Source: Dioscorea cayenensis subsp. rotundata (lineage: Eukaryota > Streptophyta > Magnoliopsida > Dioscoreales > Dioscoreaceae). Taken from it: DNA of 64,000 nucleotides. Below, one piece after another: positions 22,161-34,779 of the stretch. Made by a program: the position numbers and the translations under genes. The notes beneath the pieces were generated by a model. The model searched no databases, was not told where the DNA came from, and worked only from the letters and a program-made list of their open reading frames with translations. Positions within the stretch are counted from its first letter, which is position 1. Each line of letters starts with the position of its first letter. Where the stretch lies: positions 24,055,016-24,119,015 of the forward strand of contig NC_052475.1 in NCBI RefSeq assembly GCF_009730915.1. The letters are read 5' to 3'.

Positions 22161-25100
22161 TCAGCACATCTCTGGATCAGTTTCATCTTGATCATCTTCC
22201 TGTGGATAACGATTCATCATAAACCTCAAACTGTCACCTTCCTCCAGTTCCCACTGTTGTTTCAGTTGGTCAATAGCTTTTGATGCAGCAGCAGCAACAG
22301 CGTGGTTGCTGTCTTGTGCCAATCTCTGCATCAAGAACCAAGAATAACAGCAGGTTTAGTTCTTTCAGTATGTGTGTTTGTGTTTGTGTTTGTGAGGATC
22401 CTTAACATTTACCTGCAATGCTCCCATTCCAGCATTCCCAAGAATCCACATGGATGGAGCTGCTGCTAAAGCATTTGCTAGAGCTTGCCTGCAGTGATAT
22501 ATCATGCGATCGCAATCAATAAGTTAGGACAAAACTACCACTTGACTGGTTAGTAGTTAAGGAATTAATATTATACCTTGTACTAACATCAGGAGAGCTT
22601 GAACATTCAGCCAATAATGAGACACTGCTTTTACCATCCATTGCATCAAGATCTATAAGAGTTGTCACCAGCAATTCAAGCTTGCAAAAAGAGAGAGAGG
22701 AAAAAGATATAAGAAGGTAAAGGACTTTAAATGAATAGAGTATTGCTTGTGAATTGAAAAGGATTTTGAGGTTTAAACCTCTTCAGGATCAGTATAGTCG
22801 ATCCCATCTGCCTCTGATAAGGCAGATGCCATGCTCCAATATGCTTCCTGTGATACTTCTCAAAGAATTGTGTTAAATGCGGAAGTGTTAACTAAGAAGA
22901 ATTTAAATATGTTTGGTTAAGTAAGAAAGACCTGAATGGCAGTTATGCGATCTGTAGGGACTTCCTGGCTGAAGAGATCAAGAGATTTCCCATTCTTTTC
23001 GAGTGTGATAAAACCCAAAACATCATTCTCTGAGAGACAACCTTGTGTCCTAGGTCTACATAAATGGTTACATGAATCAATATAGGCAAGTATGAACATA
23101 TAAACAATCACAAATTGATGTTCTAATATTTGTTAAGGAGCTTACTGTTGGTACAACTTGTTTGCCATCATCTCATGGATGTCCCTCACAAACTGCATTC
23201 GAGAAAAATGAAGGGAATTATTCTCAGATTGCAAATCGCCGTGACATTTATGTACGGAAATTTTATAATCGATTATGCATTTGAACAACTATCAAGAGGG
23301 GTACAAAATTGTGAGATCACAACCTTGGATATTGGATCTTTTTTGTAAGACATTATTCTTGCAACTGATTGAATGAGGGGAAGTTGGGATAATAGAAGAG
23401 CCCTTTCTGCTGCTAAGAATGAAAGTAGATTTAAATTTTCTCTATTTTGGAGATTATCTCAAAACAGTCTAGGGTGTGCACATACCCAAACTCGGAGGGT
23501 AACTATAAAAAAGACATATTATAACTAAACTGATAAGATCTTTTAAAATTATATTGTAATGAAGTCCACTTTATCATCTGACAATACAACCTGGAATACA
23601 GTGATTATTGGCATAAATTATCTTCTCTATGCAAAATTTATATCAAAAAGTGCAGCCAATTAAGAGGAACCTAAAGTTCCCCTGCAGAGCTCAATGCATT
23701 TACAGCTTATTCTACCTTCAATGCCATGAATGCGTCTTCCATGGCTCGGCGCCTCATACAAAAGTTTGCTCGCCTTAAATCAGCCTGAAACGAAAGCAAA
23801 AGTTGTCATGACGCCAAAACCTTTATATATCACCAACAAATGCAAATATGTAGATATTTCAAAGGTTTTGTAGTGACTTATAGGTGATATTAAACCTCCA
23901 AGATAATGAAGAAATTAGTAATGCTTGGTTCTTAGCCTCAAATTATACATCCTAGACGAAGCACTGGTTACACAAACCACAATAGCTAGTTAAAAAGAGT
24001 TTATCAGGTCAAATATGTTAATTCTTCCTGTCAAATATAGCAGGCAATTTTTTTCTGCATGGAACACTTAATTGGGCTGCTGCATCATTTACAAATGCAA
24101 CCTATGTCAAGACGCAACAGAATTTCATAATGACATTGAACCCACTAACAAAGAAATGAATGCAGGTAGAACATATAGCATTTTGAAAAGAAAATTAAGA
24201 AAAAATAAAAAAATAAAATAAACAAGGGCATGTCTGCTAACTGCTAAATCTTACCTCCAAGGCACCATCACTCCAATGCTTGTCTGCCACTGTCTTTAAT
24301 TTTGAGCGAGCTTTGTCTTTTAAGGTCTAAAATGAGTTTAGAAAAATGAGCGATTCATATATTACAGAAGTATCTGTTCAACTTTGGATACCCTACTTTA
24401 GATACATACTGTAGCTATATGATGTAATCGAGCAGCTTTTTTCTTCACACCATGGTCAATCTTCTCAGTATCCTCCCTCGCACGAGCTTGCAGGCATCAT
24501 AAAGAATAAATGAGGGGCAAATACTAATTGCATAAGTATACTGGAGGTAGGTAGATGATTGACTTCGTTAATTATGCAGCTTTTGAAGTTACAATGGATC
24601 AATCAAGAATGGATGTAAACGCATACCATCAAGCTTAAGAAATTCGAGCCCAAGAACTGCAACATCTTGGCGTGCTCGATCATTCAATCTTGTTATGCCG
24701 CTGAGGCATGACCATGGAACACATTCACATTCATAGAAAGACAGCAAAGCAATGTGAACAGCAAATACATGGATCAGCTAATGCCTGAAAACATGTTGTG
24801 ATTAACTTTATGCATCTGCAACTGTAGAAGTTACAAAGCAACTCTTTCAGCTAGTGTGAAAAATGAAAATTGAAGGCCATGGAGACGCCAGTCATTACAT
24901 ATAGATGACTCGGAACACTTGTTAGGGGAGAAAGATGTGGATAAATATCTAGTTCTTTACAATGGCTATCAATACTTTCTAAATGTGTCCATTGTTAATT
25001 GCCAATTTAGTCAAGAAATACAAATGTGTAATTCAGAGGCAGTTTTTTATGGTTGTTTTGGAGAGTCAGGATGTAGTATTAGATTGATATGAGGAACCTA

Positions 25101-26259
25101 ACTCATATTTTAAAACATTTTCACTTGATAAAAGAAAGAGAAATTGGCTCATAAACATGAAAACAATTTATCTGTATAAGACATACTGAAAGCACAAAGT
25201 ACCGTGAAAGCAAGATGATATCATTGCGTGCCCTTTCATTCACAAATTTTGCATCATTGTACACAAATCTGCAGGCTTCAGCCAACCCTGGATGAGCGTA
25301 AGAAGCAATTCGACACCTTGATTGATGGTCCGACAAATGATGACTAGTTCCCACAGGGTGCCCCTCTTCAGTTTGACTGCTATGACAGAAAGAACCAGGG
25401 CTCATAAATAGTATATAAACATGACACATGAATTGCGCCAGAAAAAGGAGAGTTATTATTTAGGCACAATGAGATTATTGCATTGGAAAACAGCGAGTAA
25501 TTACTTAGGTACAATGTGCTTACATGTAACTTCAATATGAAAGAAATAGACAGTCAAATGAGCTACGAAGTTACCTGATTCCAAGTTATGATCAAGAATT
25601 TCAAATGGGACATGTTAAAGTAAAAAATTAAGGAACTTCAATCTGGTAGAATAATTTATAAATGAATAGAAAATTAAATGAAAAACAGTACGCATTATAG
25701 ATTTTTTTTTTTACTTATTTATTTATTTTTTAATGTGAATCAACAATCAAGAATTAGTTACGCACATGATAGAATGACAATGCTTAAAAGAAAACAAATT
25801 TTTTATTAACCAAGTAAAATTTTCAAACATCCGTTCATTTATTATTGCTCAATTATGCTGTTCAGTAAATTCAGAAGTAAAAGAGACAAAATAATAACAA
25901 ATCGAAGAGTTATCATAGGACTACCAGTACCTTGAGCTATCAGTGCATTCTTTGGATCTCCATGCACACTCTTTAGTTTCACTGCTACTAGTGCCGGTAG
26001 AACGACATAGGATGCCATTTCTACGGAAAATCATGCTATGATATGGTATACCACAAACATGCCAGAGGTTCTTGTTGGATGAGTATGTTTGCAGCCCAGG
26101 GACTTGTCCACTACTAATTTTCCGGAACTCAAAATATTGCCTTAGATTATTTGCTTCAGTTAAACGATTTGGTTTGGAGAATGTACACATAAATCCGCAC
26201 TGGTCAGTGAATCCTGACCTATCAATTGCAGTGGTAACACCTGAAACTTTGCTAGCCAT
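22161..26259 (-). CDS. ARM/HEAT-repeat-like conserved plant protein, probably plastid-targeted
   Basis: Twelve coding exons join in frame with GT-AG introns: 26259-25931, 25376-25203, 24700-24627, 24486-24410, 24326-24255, 23784-23716, 23192-23146, 23055-22932, 22847-22779, 22680-22577, 22488-22413, 22325-22161, giving 459 residues. The N-terminal 110 residues are Ser/Arg-rich and of low conservation, like an organelle transit peptide. A helical middle section follows (RLNDRARQDVAVLGLEFLKL, REDTEKIDHGVKKKAARLHH, LRRANFCMRRRAMEDAFMAL), then an acidic helix pair (EAYWSMASALSEADGIDYTD) and a C-terminal ARM-like part (SLLAECSSSPDVSTRQALAN, then LQRLAQDSNHAVAAAASKAI). Plant homologues are annotated, as far as I recall, only as ARM-repeat superfamily or senescence-associated-like; the function is unknown. 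Sequence at 26.95-27.15 kb looks like a spliced 5' leader exon. Confidence 0.82.
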
Positions 26260-28367
26260 AGCTGCCACTACTTGCATGCAGATAAAACACAAATATCAAC
26301 TTTCGAAGTAGTAACTTTCAGAATGAAAGTCTTATTTCCAAGCTGTTACTTCAGTTTGGCATTCTCGTAGTTAACCTGAATAGCATAAACCCAATTAATT
26401 TTCCTGCCTTTTGACCCAAGCTTGAAAATACTTAATGACATGCATCCGAATTCTCTTTGCAATTGCTAAATTCCAACAAAACATTTGTTAAAAGTGAAAA
26501 GTATATCAGCAGCTCTGCTAAAGTAACCTGCTTAATGACTATACGGGCATACTTTCATTCAATGCAGACTTTGCAAGAATACAAGAACATTAAAAAAAAA
26601 AAGAAATGAAAGAAATTGTAACAGAACATTTTCTTCTAATTACTCAACTAGTTGTAACAACAACAAAACAATTAAGACAAAAACATTGTGAACATGTTTC
26701 AATCCAAAAACAACAACAACTACTAAAAAAATATATTGAACCATCAAAAACAATTTCTGAATTCATACTTATGAACAAAAGGCAACATCCAAAAAGCATG
26801 CAGACAAAGCATTACAAACAGGAATCTTGCGTCGATTGTCGACAATCAGTATCTCAAAAAGAAACAAACAACATGAAATTGGAAAGAACTGGAGATGAAT
26901 GAAAAGCAATTAAGGTAAACTAGGGAGTATAGTAGTGAATAGTGATACTCACTGGGAGGAAGAGAGAGGCGGAGAAGGGGAGAGAGGTCCAGAGGAATAA
27001 GAAGCATGCCCTGGGAGAAAGCGAAGGCAGCAAATAGTAGACAAGCTAAAGGGCAAAGGCCATGAAAATTAGGCAGAGCATTGAGAGCCACACGTTGAGC
27101 TTGCGGCCGCGCGTGAGCCAACAAAATGAGAACGTTTTGAGGAGGTTGGTTTGGGCCTTTTATTTGATCCACAATTATTTAGATTTTTTTATTTTAAATT
27201 TAATTATTTACTAGCAACTACCATTATATATATATATATATATATTTTTTTTTTTTTAAACAATAATAGAAATATGTCATCGATTGTGTGCAGACTCACA
27301 ACTTCAACTTCTCGTCCTGAATGATTAATTTTATGTCTGCGCACGCTATTGTCTATAATGTTTATTGTTTTTATAAAACAATAAAAATAAAAATAATAGT
27401 GGCTTTGATGTTTATAATATAATAATAACATAGAAACCATATTCATTCCAATTCAAAGACCAATTTATATCTAATGTGGATCATGTGAAAGGGTCACTTT
27501 TGGTTATAAATTAAATACCTGATACTAAAACAAACATATTTCTATAAATTATGACCCAAAATAAATATTTTAATATGTTAAAAGTCTAACTAAATCCAAA
27601 TTAAATTGTTTATTACCTTTTTGGACAAATTAACAAATACATATAAAATTTTTTATATACATAAAAACATACCATAAACTTGTGTAGTGGAATGTTATAT
27701 GGATAATGAATGAGCAAACTCAAGACTGAAACTCTAGATTGACAGTATTGTATAGATACTATAGTATATTGTAAAAATATTATATTATTACTGTTTATTC
27801 ACTGTTCACCGGTCTCCGATGGGAGATGCCATTTATCTCCCCTCCAAAATTGCATGGCAATATATTTATAAACTCGGTTTGATTTCTACATGCACATAGT
27901 AATACTCTAACTGATGAAAGTACTATAAATTCTAAATTCGTTAGGTAAGCGATCTAATCTCTACCACTTGATGAAAGTACCACTTGATGAAAGTACGATA
28001 TTACACATATCATACGCAAATGAAAGGAGTTTTCAATTAACAAGGATAATAATTAAGCACAAGCGAGGACGAAAAAACCGGTGGCGAACCTATGCCTCTA
28101 AACCGAGTTAGACTACACATGGAAACCAAATCCACCGAAATATAGACGCGAGCAACCAGTCAAGCTGAATCACCTGGCAGACATCACCAATCCAGAAATT
28201 GTCAAAAAGATTACTATGGTTTTAAAGAACCACACGACTCTATCTCATGATCCAAATTTCCGTCATGGTTTGATGGAAGGTCATCAAACCTCCAGCCACA
28301 AATGACATTATCACCATAGAGATAACCTTGGACACCATCTCACAATAATCCTAGATCCAGTTCAACT
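26260..28367. other. Intergenic; 5' leader of the ARM-like gene and upstream region of P450 copy 1
   Basis: Around 26950-27150 a C/T-rich stretch (minus strand) followed by a GTGAGT-like donor looks like a non-coding first exon of the minus-strand gene. A (TA)n run lies at 27223-27244. A short direct repeat CCACTTGATGAAAGTAC occurs twice near 27965-27997. The last 130 bases before 28368 are similar to the sequence upstream of P450 copy 2, so they belong to the duplicated segment. Confidence 0.5.
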
Positions 28368-30032
28368 ATGATACCTCAATCTCTATCTTCACCACAACAA
28401 TGGCTACATGAACAACACCAATACCCATACTGGTTCATCCCCATAGCCATAGTAACCAGCTGCTTCTTTTTGTTTCTCTTCTACAAATCATCTCTGTCAT
28501 CAAAGAAGAAGCTTAACCATCCACCATGTCCATTAATTCTCCCACTTGTCGGCAACCTTCACCAACTTGGCTCTCTCCCTCACCGTTCCCTGCATGCACT
28601 CTCTCAGAAACATGGCCCTTTGATGCTCCTCCACTTAGGGAAAGTCCCAGCAATCATTATCTCCTCTGCAGAACTTGCTCAAGAGATTATGAAAACTCAT
28701 GACCTCATCTTCTCCAGCCGCCCATTTTCCTCCATGGCTAACAGTCTCTTGTACAACTCTCTCGACATCTCCTTCGCTCCTTACGGCGAGTACTGGCGCC
28801 AAGTGCGACGCATTTCTGTCATTCACTTGCTGAGCCTCAAGAGAGTCGAGTCCTTTAAAAGTATCCGAGAAGAAGAAGTGTCTCTAATGTTGGATAAGAT
28901 CCATGCATCACAGGGATTATTGGTGAATTTTAGTGAGATCCTCGTGGCAGTCACTAATGGTGTGGTTTGTAGGGTGGCTTTGGGGAGGAAGTATGATAGG
29001 AGTAATAGATTCCATGATATGCTCACTGAGTTCTTGGCCTTGCTCGGTTCTTTTCCTTTAAAGGATTTCATTCCATGGTTTGGTTGGGTTGATAGAATAA
29101 CTGGTTTGGATGCAAGGGTGGTGAACAACTCCAAGGAAATGGATGGTTTCTTTGAAGAAGTCTTAGAGGAACACATCCATTCCAAGACATCAGAAACAAG
29201 CAATTTGGTGGATATATTGCTGTCTTTGGATGTTTCTCTTAGTAAAGAGAGCATCAAAGCAATCATCTTGGTATATATATATCTATATGTGTGTGTGTGT
29301 AAATGCTTTTACTGTTCCTCTATATAGTTTTATATACATATATATATATATATATATGCATGAAAATTATTAAATATATAAATATATATTAATTGATTAA
29401 TTTGTTCATCTTATAATAAGCAGGACATGTTTTCCGCTGGAACTGATACAACATTCACAGTGCTGGAATGGACAATGGCTGAGCTCATGAGAAACCCAGA
29501 AGTCATAGAGAAAGTTCAAGAGGAGATAGAGGGAGTAGTCAAAGGAAAAGCAAAGGTTTCAGAAGAAGACATTGATGAAATGAGCTACTTAAAAGCGGTC
29601 ATTAAAGAAGTGCTGAGACTTCACCCCCCAATTCCTTTACTGGTTCCTAGAGAATCCACTGAATATGTTAAACTCCATGGATTTGATATACCTGAGAAAA
29701 CAAGAGTTGTGATCAACGCTTGGGCCATTGGAAGGGATCCCAAGAGTTGGGAGAGGCCTGAGGAGTTCATGCCTGAGAGGTTCTTGAACAGTGAAGTGGA
29801 TTTCAAGGGACAACACTTTGAGTTCATACCATTTGGAGCAGGGAGGAGAGGATGTCCAGGAATCATGTTTGCCATTTCCACCATTGAACTTGCTGCTGCT
29901 GCACTCTTGCACCATTTTGATTGGAAGCTACCTGATGGAATGAGAACAGAGGAGTTGGATATGAGTGAATCTTCTGGTCTTACTGTTCATAAGAAAACAA
30001 GCTTGCTTGTGCAGGCTACACCAAGGTTTTAA
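28368..30032 (+). CDS. Cytochrome P450, CYP71 clan (CYP71A-like), tandem copy 1
   Basis: Two exons, 28368-29270 and 29424-30032 (phase 0, GT-AG), give a 503-residue protein, the normal size. It is a haem monooxygenase on the ER membrane that uses electrons from P450 reductase. Seen: a hydrophobic anchor (residues about 22-42), the Pro-rich hinge PPCPLILPLVGN, the I-helix oxygen-binding AGTDTT at 306-311, ExxR in KEVLR (Glu 363, Arg 366), PERF at 418-421, and the haem loop FGAGRRGCPG with the Cys ligand at 445. The one-intron structure is typical of the CYP71 clan. The substrate cannot be read from sequence. AATAAA near 30072 may be the poly(A) signal. It is nearly identical over long stretches to copy 2 at 32.6-34.4 kb. 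Confidence 0.94.
29335..29357. repeat. (TA)n microsatellite in the P450 copy 1 intron
   Basis: Alternating TA run in the single intron. Copy 2 has a longer TA run at the corresponding place. Confidence 0.85.
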
Positions 30033-31430
30033 TTTGTTTCTTGAATTAAAAACATGCATGTAAAGATTTCAAATAAACATTACTGTATCAGTTGTAAGCT
30101 AGCAACTCTATAGTTGAGTTTTTATACAAGTTTATTTTTTAATTAATAAAAATGGACAAAATCACAAGTTTGATAAAAGATAAAAAGTCTAAAGAGTACA
30201 AAAATGAAAATAAAACAAAAGATTCACCATATCAACCATTCCAGGAGGAATCATTTAAGATTGGAGAAAAGCTGAGTTGTTGGTTTATCTACTTAAAAAA
30301 CTATTTTTTATAAGATATTAGTAAAAGACTATTTTTTATTTCAATAAGTACCGTTCCTTGATTAATAAAAAATAGTTAACAAAGTTGTGAAATATTATAG
30401 CACAACAAATTGACAGTGAGAAAAAAATTATAATACTTAATCTAAGTAAAAGAAAATTATAAAAAAATTTCACAAAAGTTTAAAATGGGTCAAGGGCTAA
30501 TTTTCACTCATTTAATTAATTTCTGATCACTAGTCTAGTGATGACTCATTTAATTAGTTATTAATTAATTACTGATTGCTACTCTAATGATAACTCATTT
30601 AATTAGCTACTGATCACTAGTCTAGTGATGACTTTGGATTTTAGGGGGGAATGGAATATTGTTGATAACACCTTTGCCCAGCTAAGGTTTAATTAAACTA
30701 AAATCATTAGTTTAAATAATTAAGTATAGTAATCAAAGTAAATAATAACTAAACATAAATAGACTAATTTAAACGATTTTTTAGAATAATTAAAATAAAT
30801 AATAATTGACAAGAATTATTTAATACACATATTTAATTATAATAATTAAATTGAAATAAAACTTGTGCACAAGCAGTTATTTAATAAAATAAATATCATT
30901 ACTTTAAATAGTTAATTAAATAATTAAAGCAGATCGATAAGGATGAAAATGAGAAATATAATTAAAGCAGATAATTATATGAAATATGTGTACATTACGC
31001 TATCATATCCTAAGGGATTTGTGAAGCAACTAGATATTCTCCTTCAACCTTTCATTTAGGAAGACCTGCGATCTCATCTCCTGAGTTATAACCTCGAATA
31101 TGTCTATGGCTAGAACAAAATGGGTGTATTTTCAAAGGATAATTGCTCCAGTTGATTTCAATTTCTCTCAAAATTGATCATATGTTCCTTTTGATTTAAT
31201 GTAGTTTTAAAGCTAAAAAAGCTAAGCCAGAGGATTCTATTTCCATTGCAATTATCGCAATCCGGAGTTCATGAACTACCATGTAGCTGTAGAGAGCGAC
31301 CTTGCAATATCATCTTCTTTAAGTACAAGCCAACTCTGAGGTTCTTAACTTTTTCACCATTCTAAGATAGAACTCTTTCTTGTTTTCCCTAGGAGCAGCT
31401 AGTTCTCTTTTTTTCATTTTGCTCTATGTG
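30033..31430. other. Intergenic; 3' flank of P450 copy 1, part of the duplicated segment
   Basis: About 30290-30420 is clearly similar to 34475-34575 downstream of copy 2 (both have ACTATTTTTTATTTCA, then TTGATTAATAAAAAATAGTT). A set of imperfect repeats with a palindrome follows at 30508-30632. The rest is AT-rich without genes. Confidence 0.6.
30508..30632. repeat. Imperfect ~50-bp repeats with the palindrome TCACTAGTCTAGTGA
   Basis: Three diverged copies of a unit containing ACTCATTTAATTAG and CTGATCACTAGTCTAGTGAT. The 15-base palindrome TCACTAGTCTAGTGA is intact at 30527-30541 and 30614-30628 and altered in the middle copy. Confidence 0.75.
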
Positions 31431-31690
31431 TAGTGGCGTGTTCTCTCCTGTGTTGTCTATTCATCTTATCTATTGACTCATTATTCTCTTTTCATTATAT
31501 ATATATATATATATATTTTTTTTCAATGTTGTGGTTAGCTATGGTAAATATATCTTATTGTAGCTTATTTGTACTTTATGTTGTTTTTAGTGAATGTAAT
31601 ATACTTATTTTAAAAAAAACCATTTTGGTTATAAATTCCCAAGACTAAAATAAAAAAATTAATATATATATATATATATATATAACCCCT
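31430..31690 (+). repeat. T-rich UTR-like repeat with two (TA)n runs, possible LINE-tail fragment
   Basis: The segment has TA runs at about 31497-31515 and 31662-31684, and a T-rich stretch ending ATACTTATTTTAAAAAAAACC near 31620, the style of the LINE 3' ends in this window. No coding sequence. Confidence 0.4.
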
Positions 31691-31828
31691 TATTTTAAAG
31701 TCAGTTAAAAATAACTCCGCCACTATTTCATCGATTTGTGAGTAATTCACCCTTTTTTTCGCCTGCCCTTGTTAGCTTGGTGAAGGCCTTTGGCACTTTT
31801 TTGTGTTCTTCATCTTCCCTAGTTGTGA

Positions 31829-31880
<52 letters not shown>
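31829..31880. repeat. (ATT)n microsatellite, about 17 units
   Basis: An uninterrupted run of ATT/TTA units of about 52 bases. Open frames through it (poly-Leu or poly-Asn) are artefacts of the repeat. Confidence 0.97.
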
Positions 31881-32587
31881 TTGTTGTTGTTCTACTTGCG
31901 AGTTTGGTTGTAAACAAGTTTTTAGGTGTTTCATTACTTTTGGTGATAATCACCTAATTTGTCTGTCTATTTGCTTTCTTTTTTTGCTTTCAGTAGCTAT
32001 TTGTTTTTTATAACCTTGTTTTGCTTTAATTTCTTTGAATAAAGTAGTTGTTTATATATAAAAAAAAATGATCACATTTTGGAAATATTTAAAAAAATTA
32101 TATACATTTTTTATATATCTATAAATATTGTTGACCAACAACCAACCTTTATAAACAAAACTTTACAAAACCTAATTCAAATAGAAAAATTGAGGGCTCA
32201 GATACACTGGTTCAACAATTGATTTGTTAACTTCTCTTTAAAATAAAAATCAATCAATTATTGATTAATTTAGTGCAACACATAATAAGAACCGCATGAT
32301 CCCAACCAAAAGATGATCTTTATTACAAAGTATGCATGAGCACAAACTAAGAAGAAGAGACCATTGAATCCAGACCATGTATTTTAAAGCAAATATGTCC
32401 ACATGTATATGTGATAAAACAAGAGCACAATGTCGCATCACCAGAGTTCCAAATTTCACATAACCACACTTACGGGCCTCTCTCTGATCATGATTCAAAA
32501 TTCCGTCACGATGAAGCTATATGAAAACTCCGACACTCCAACCACAAATCACATTATCACCAAAGAGATCGAGACCAGTGATAAAGC
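31881..32587. other. Intergenic; upstream region of P450 copy 2
   Basis: A T-rich stretch ending ATATAAAAAAAAATG (about 32055-32070) could be another LINE tail. From about 32470 to the ATG the sequence matches the region upstream of copy 1 (CCGTCA, CACATTATCACCA, GGACACCATCTCACAAT), so the duplication includes promoter sequence. Confidence 0.5.
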
Positions 32588-34364
32588 ATGGACACCATCT
32601 CACAATCCACTCCAAAGATGATACCTCAAACTCCAACTTCACTGCAACAATGGCTACAAGAACACTACCACCTTTACTGGTTCATCAGCATAACCATAAC
32701 CCTAATAACCACCTTCTCTTTGTTTCTCTTCTACAAATCATCTCTGTTATCAAAGAAGAAGCTTAAACTACCACCATGTCCATTAATTCTCCCACTTGTT
32801 GGCAACCTTCACCAACTTGGCTCTCTCCCTCACCGTTCCCTGCATGCACTCTCTCAGAAACATGGACCTTTGATGCTCCTCCACTTAGGGAAAGTCCCAG
32901 CAATCATTATCTCCTCTGCAGAACTTGCTCAAGAGATTATGAAAACCCATGACCTCATTTTCTCCAGCCGCCCATTTTCCTCCATGGCCAACAGTCTCTT
33001 GTACAACTCTCTCGACATCGCCCTCTCTCCTTACGGCGAGTACTGGCGCCAAGTGCGACGCATTTCCGTCATTCACTTGTTAAGCCTCAAGAGAGTCCAG
33101 TCCTTTGGAAGTATCCGAGAAGAAGAAGTATATCTAATGGTGGATAAGATCCATGCATCACAGGGATCATTGGTGAATCTGAGTGAGATCCTTGTGGCAG
33201 TCACTAATGCTGTGGTTTGTAGGGTAGCTTTGGGGAGGAAGTATGATAGGAGTAATAGATTTCGTGAGATGCTCATTGAGTTCGCGATCTTGCTCGGTTC
33301 CTTTCCTTTAAAGGACTTCATTCCATGGCTTGGTTGGGTTGATAGAATAACTGGTTTGGATGCGAGGGTGGTGAACAATTCCACGGAAATGGATAGTTTC
33401 TTTGAAGAAGTCTTAGAGGATCACATCCATTCCAAGACATCAGAAACTAGCGATTTAGTGGATGTTTTACTATCTTTGGATGTTCCTCTTAGTAGAGATA
33501 GCACCAAAGCAATCATCTTGGTATATATATAAACTTGTAATGATAAAGTATATACTTGTTTTTTTTTTATGATAAAAGTGGATATATAAACCACTACGGC
33601 ACTACTTTATTAAAAAAACAAAAACAAAAAAGACAATACAACAAAGAAAGTAGAATATATAAACGTTTTGTGTTCCTCTGTATATAGTGTTATATATATA
33701 TATATATATATATGCATGCAAATTATTATATATATTAATTTATTTGTTCACCTATATATGCAGGACTGCTGGAACTGATACAATATTCACAGCTCTGGAA
33801 TGGATTATGGCTGAGCTCATGAGAAACCCAAAAGTCATGGAGAAAGTTCAAGAGGAGATAAAGGGAGTAGTCAAAGGAAAGGCAAAAGTTTCAGAAGAAG
33901 ACATTGTTGAAATGATCTACTTAAAAGCAGTCATCAAAGAAGCGCTGAGACTTCACCCCCCAATCCCTTTACTGGTTCCTAGAGAATCGACAGAACATGT
34001 TAAACTCCATGGGTTTGATATACCTGAGAAAACAAGGGTTGTGATCAATGCTTGGGCTATTGGAAGGGATCCCAAGAGTTGGGAGAGGCCTGAGGCATTC
34101 ATGCCTGAGAGGTTCTTGAACAGTGAAGTGGATTTCAAGGGACAACACTTTGAGTTCATACCATTTGGAGCAGGGAGGAGAGGATGTCCAGGAATCATGT
34201 TTGCCATTTCCACAATTGAGCTTGCTGCTGCTGCTCTCTTGCACCATTTTGATTGGAAGCTACCTGATGGAATGAGAACAGAGGAGTTGGATATGAGTGA
34301 AACTTCAGGTTTTAATGCTCATATGAAAACAAGCTTGCTTGTTCAGGCTACACCAAGGTTTTAG
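32588..34364 (+). pseudogene. Cytochrome P450, CYP71 clan, tandem copy 2, with a frame-breaking 8-bp deletion
   Basis: Exon 1 (32588 or, by homology with copy 1, 32618 to 33520) is intact; from 32618 it is exactly 903 bases, as in copy 1. Exon 2 begins after the acceptor at 33763 and runs to 34364, 601 bases against 609 in copy 1. The missing 8 bases lie right after the first codon of exon 2 (copy 1 GACATGTTTTCCGCTGG, copy 2 GACTGCTGG). With the same splice the reading becomes D-C-W-N-stop. No nearby AG acceptor or alternative donor restores the phase. The rest of exon 2 stays open in its own frame, with AGTDT, ExxR, PERF and FGAGRRGCPG intact, so the lesion is young or a sequence error. The intron carries a LINE-tail insertion. 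Confidence 0.85.
33556..33665 (-). mobile_element. Short LINE-tail insertion in the P450 copy 2 intron
   Basis: About 110 bases with no match in the copy 1 intron. On the minus strand it ends AGTGGTTTATATATCCACT (33596-33578) followed by CATAAAAAAAAAA, the same GTGG...CCAC hairpin plus poly(A) found at the LINE 3' ends elsewhere in the window. Possible target duplication AGTATATA / GAATATATA at the borders. Confidence 0.6.
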
Positions 34365-34426
34365 TTTCTTGAATTAAAAACATGTATAAGTTCTCAAATA
34401 AACATTGCTGCATCAGTTGTATTGAA

Positions 34427-34452
34427 GTATATATATATATATATATATATAT
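34427..34452. repeat. (TA)n microsatellite
   Basis: Alternating TA run of about 26 bases downstream of P450 copy 2. Copy 1 has no comparable run here. Confidence 0.9.
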
Positions 34453-34779
34453 GTTATTTTATGATTGAACTTAATTTGGTTGAAGACATTAGTCAAGGAC
34501 TATTTTTTATTTCAGTAACCGTTCATTGATTAATAAAAAATAGTTGACAAAAGTTGTGAAATACCATAACACATGTATGTATAGATCGAGTGACAACATT
34601 AAACATAAAACATAAAACAAAATTAAAATGTACGGCAAGAAAAAAAATGACATAAAATCAATTGGCATGCAAGGTTTCTGCTCATTTTAATTACTAATCA
34701 TTAGTGATGATCCTTAATATGTTTTTTTTAAACATATGAACTATAACTATGTGATTAGACATAAGGAAAAAATGACCTC

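Noticed and set aside
26846-27172. 108-residue minus-strand frame upstream of the ARM-like gene
   Set aside because: Not in frame by splicing with the main coding exons and of leader-like composition; more likely 5' UTR and intron.
28635-29915. Minus-strand open frames in both P450 genes
   Set aside because: Antisense shadows; the same frames occur in both copies only because the sense exons are conserved.
31728-32013. Poly-Leu / poly-Asn open frames
   Set aside because: Produced by the (ATT)n microsatellite.
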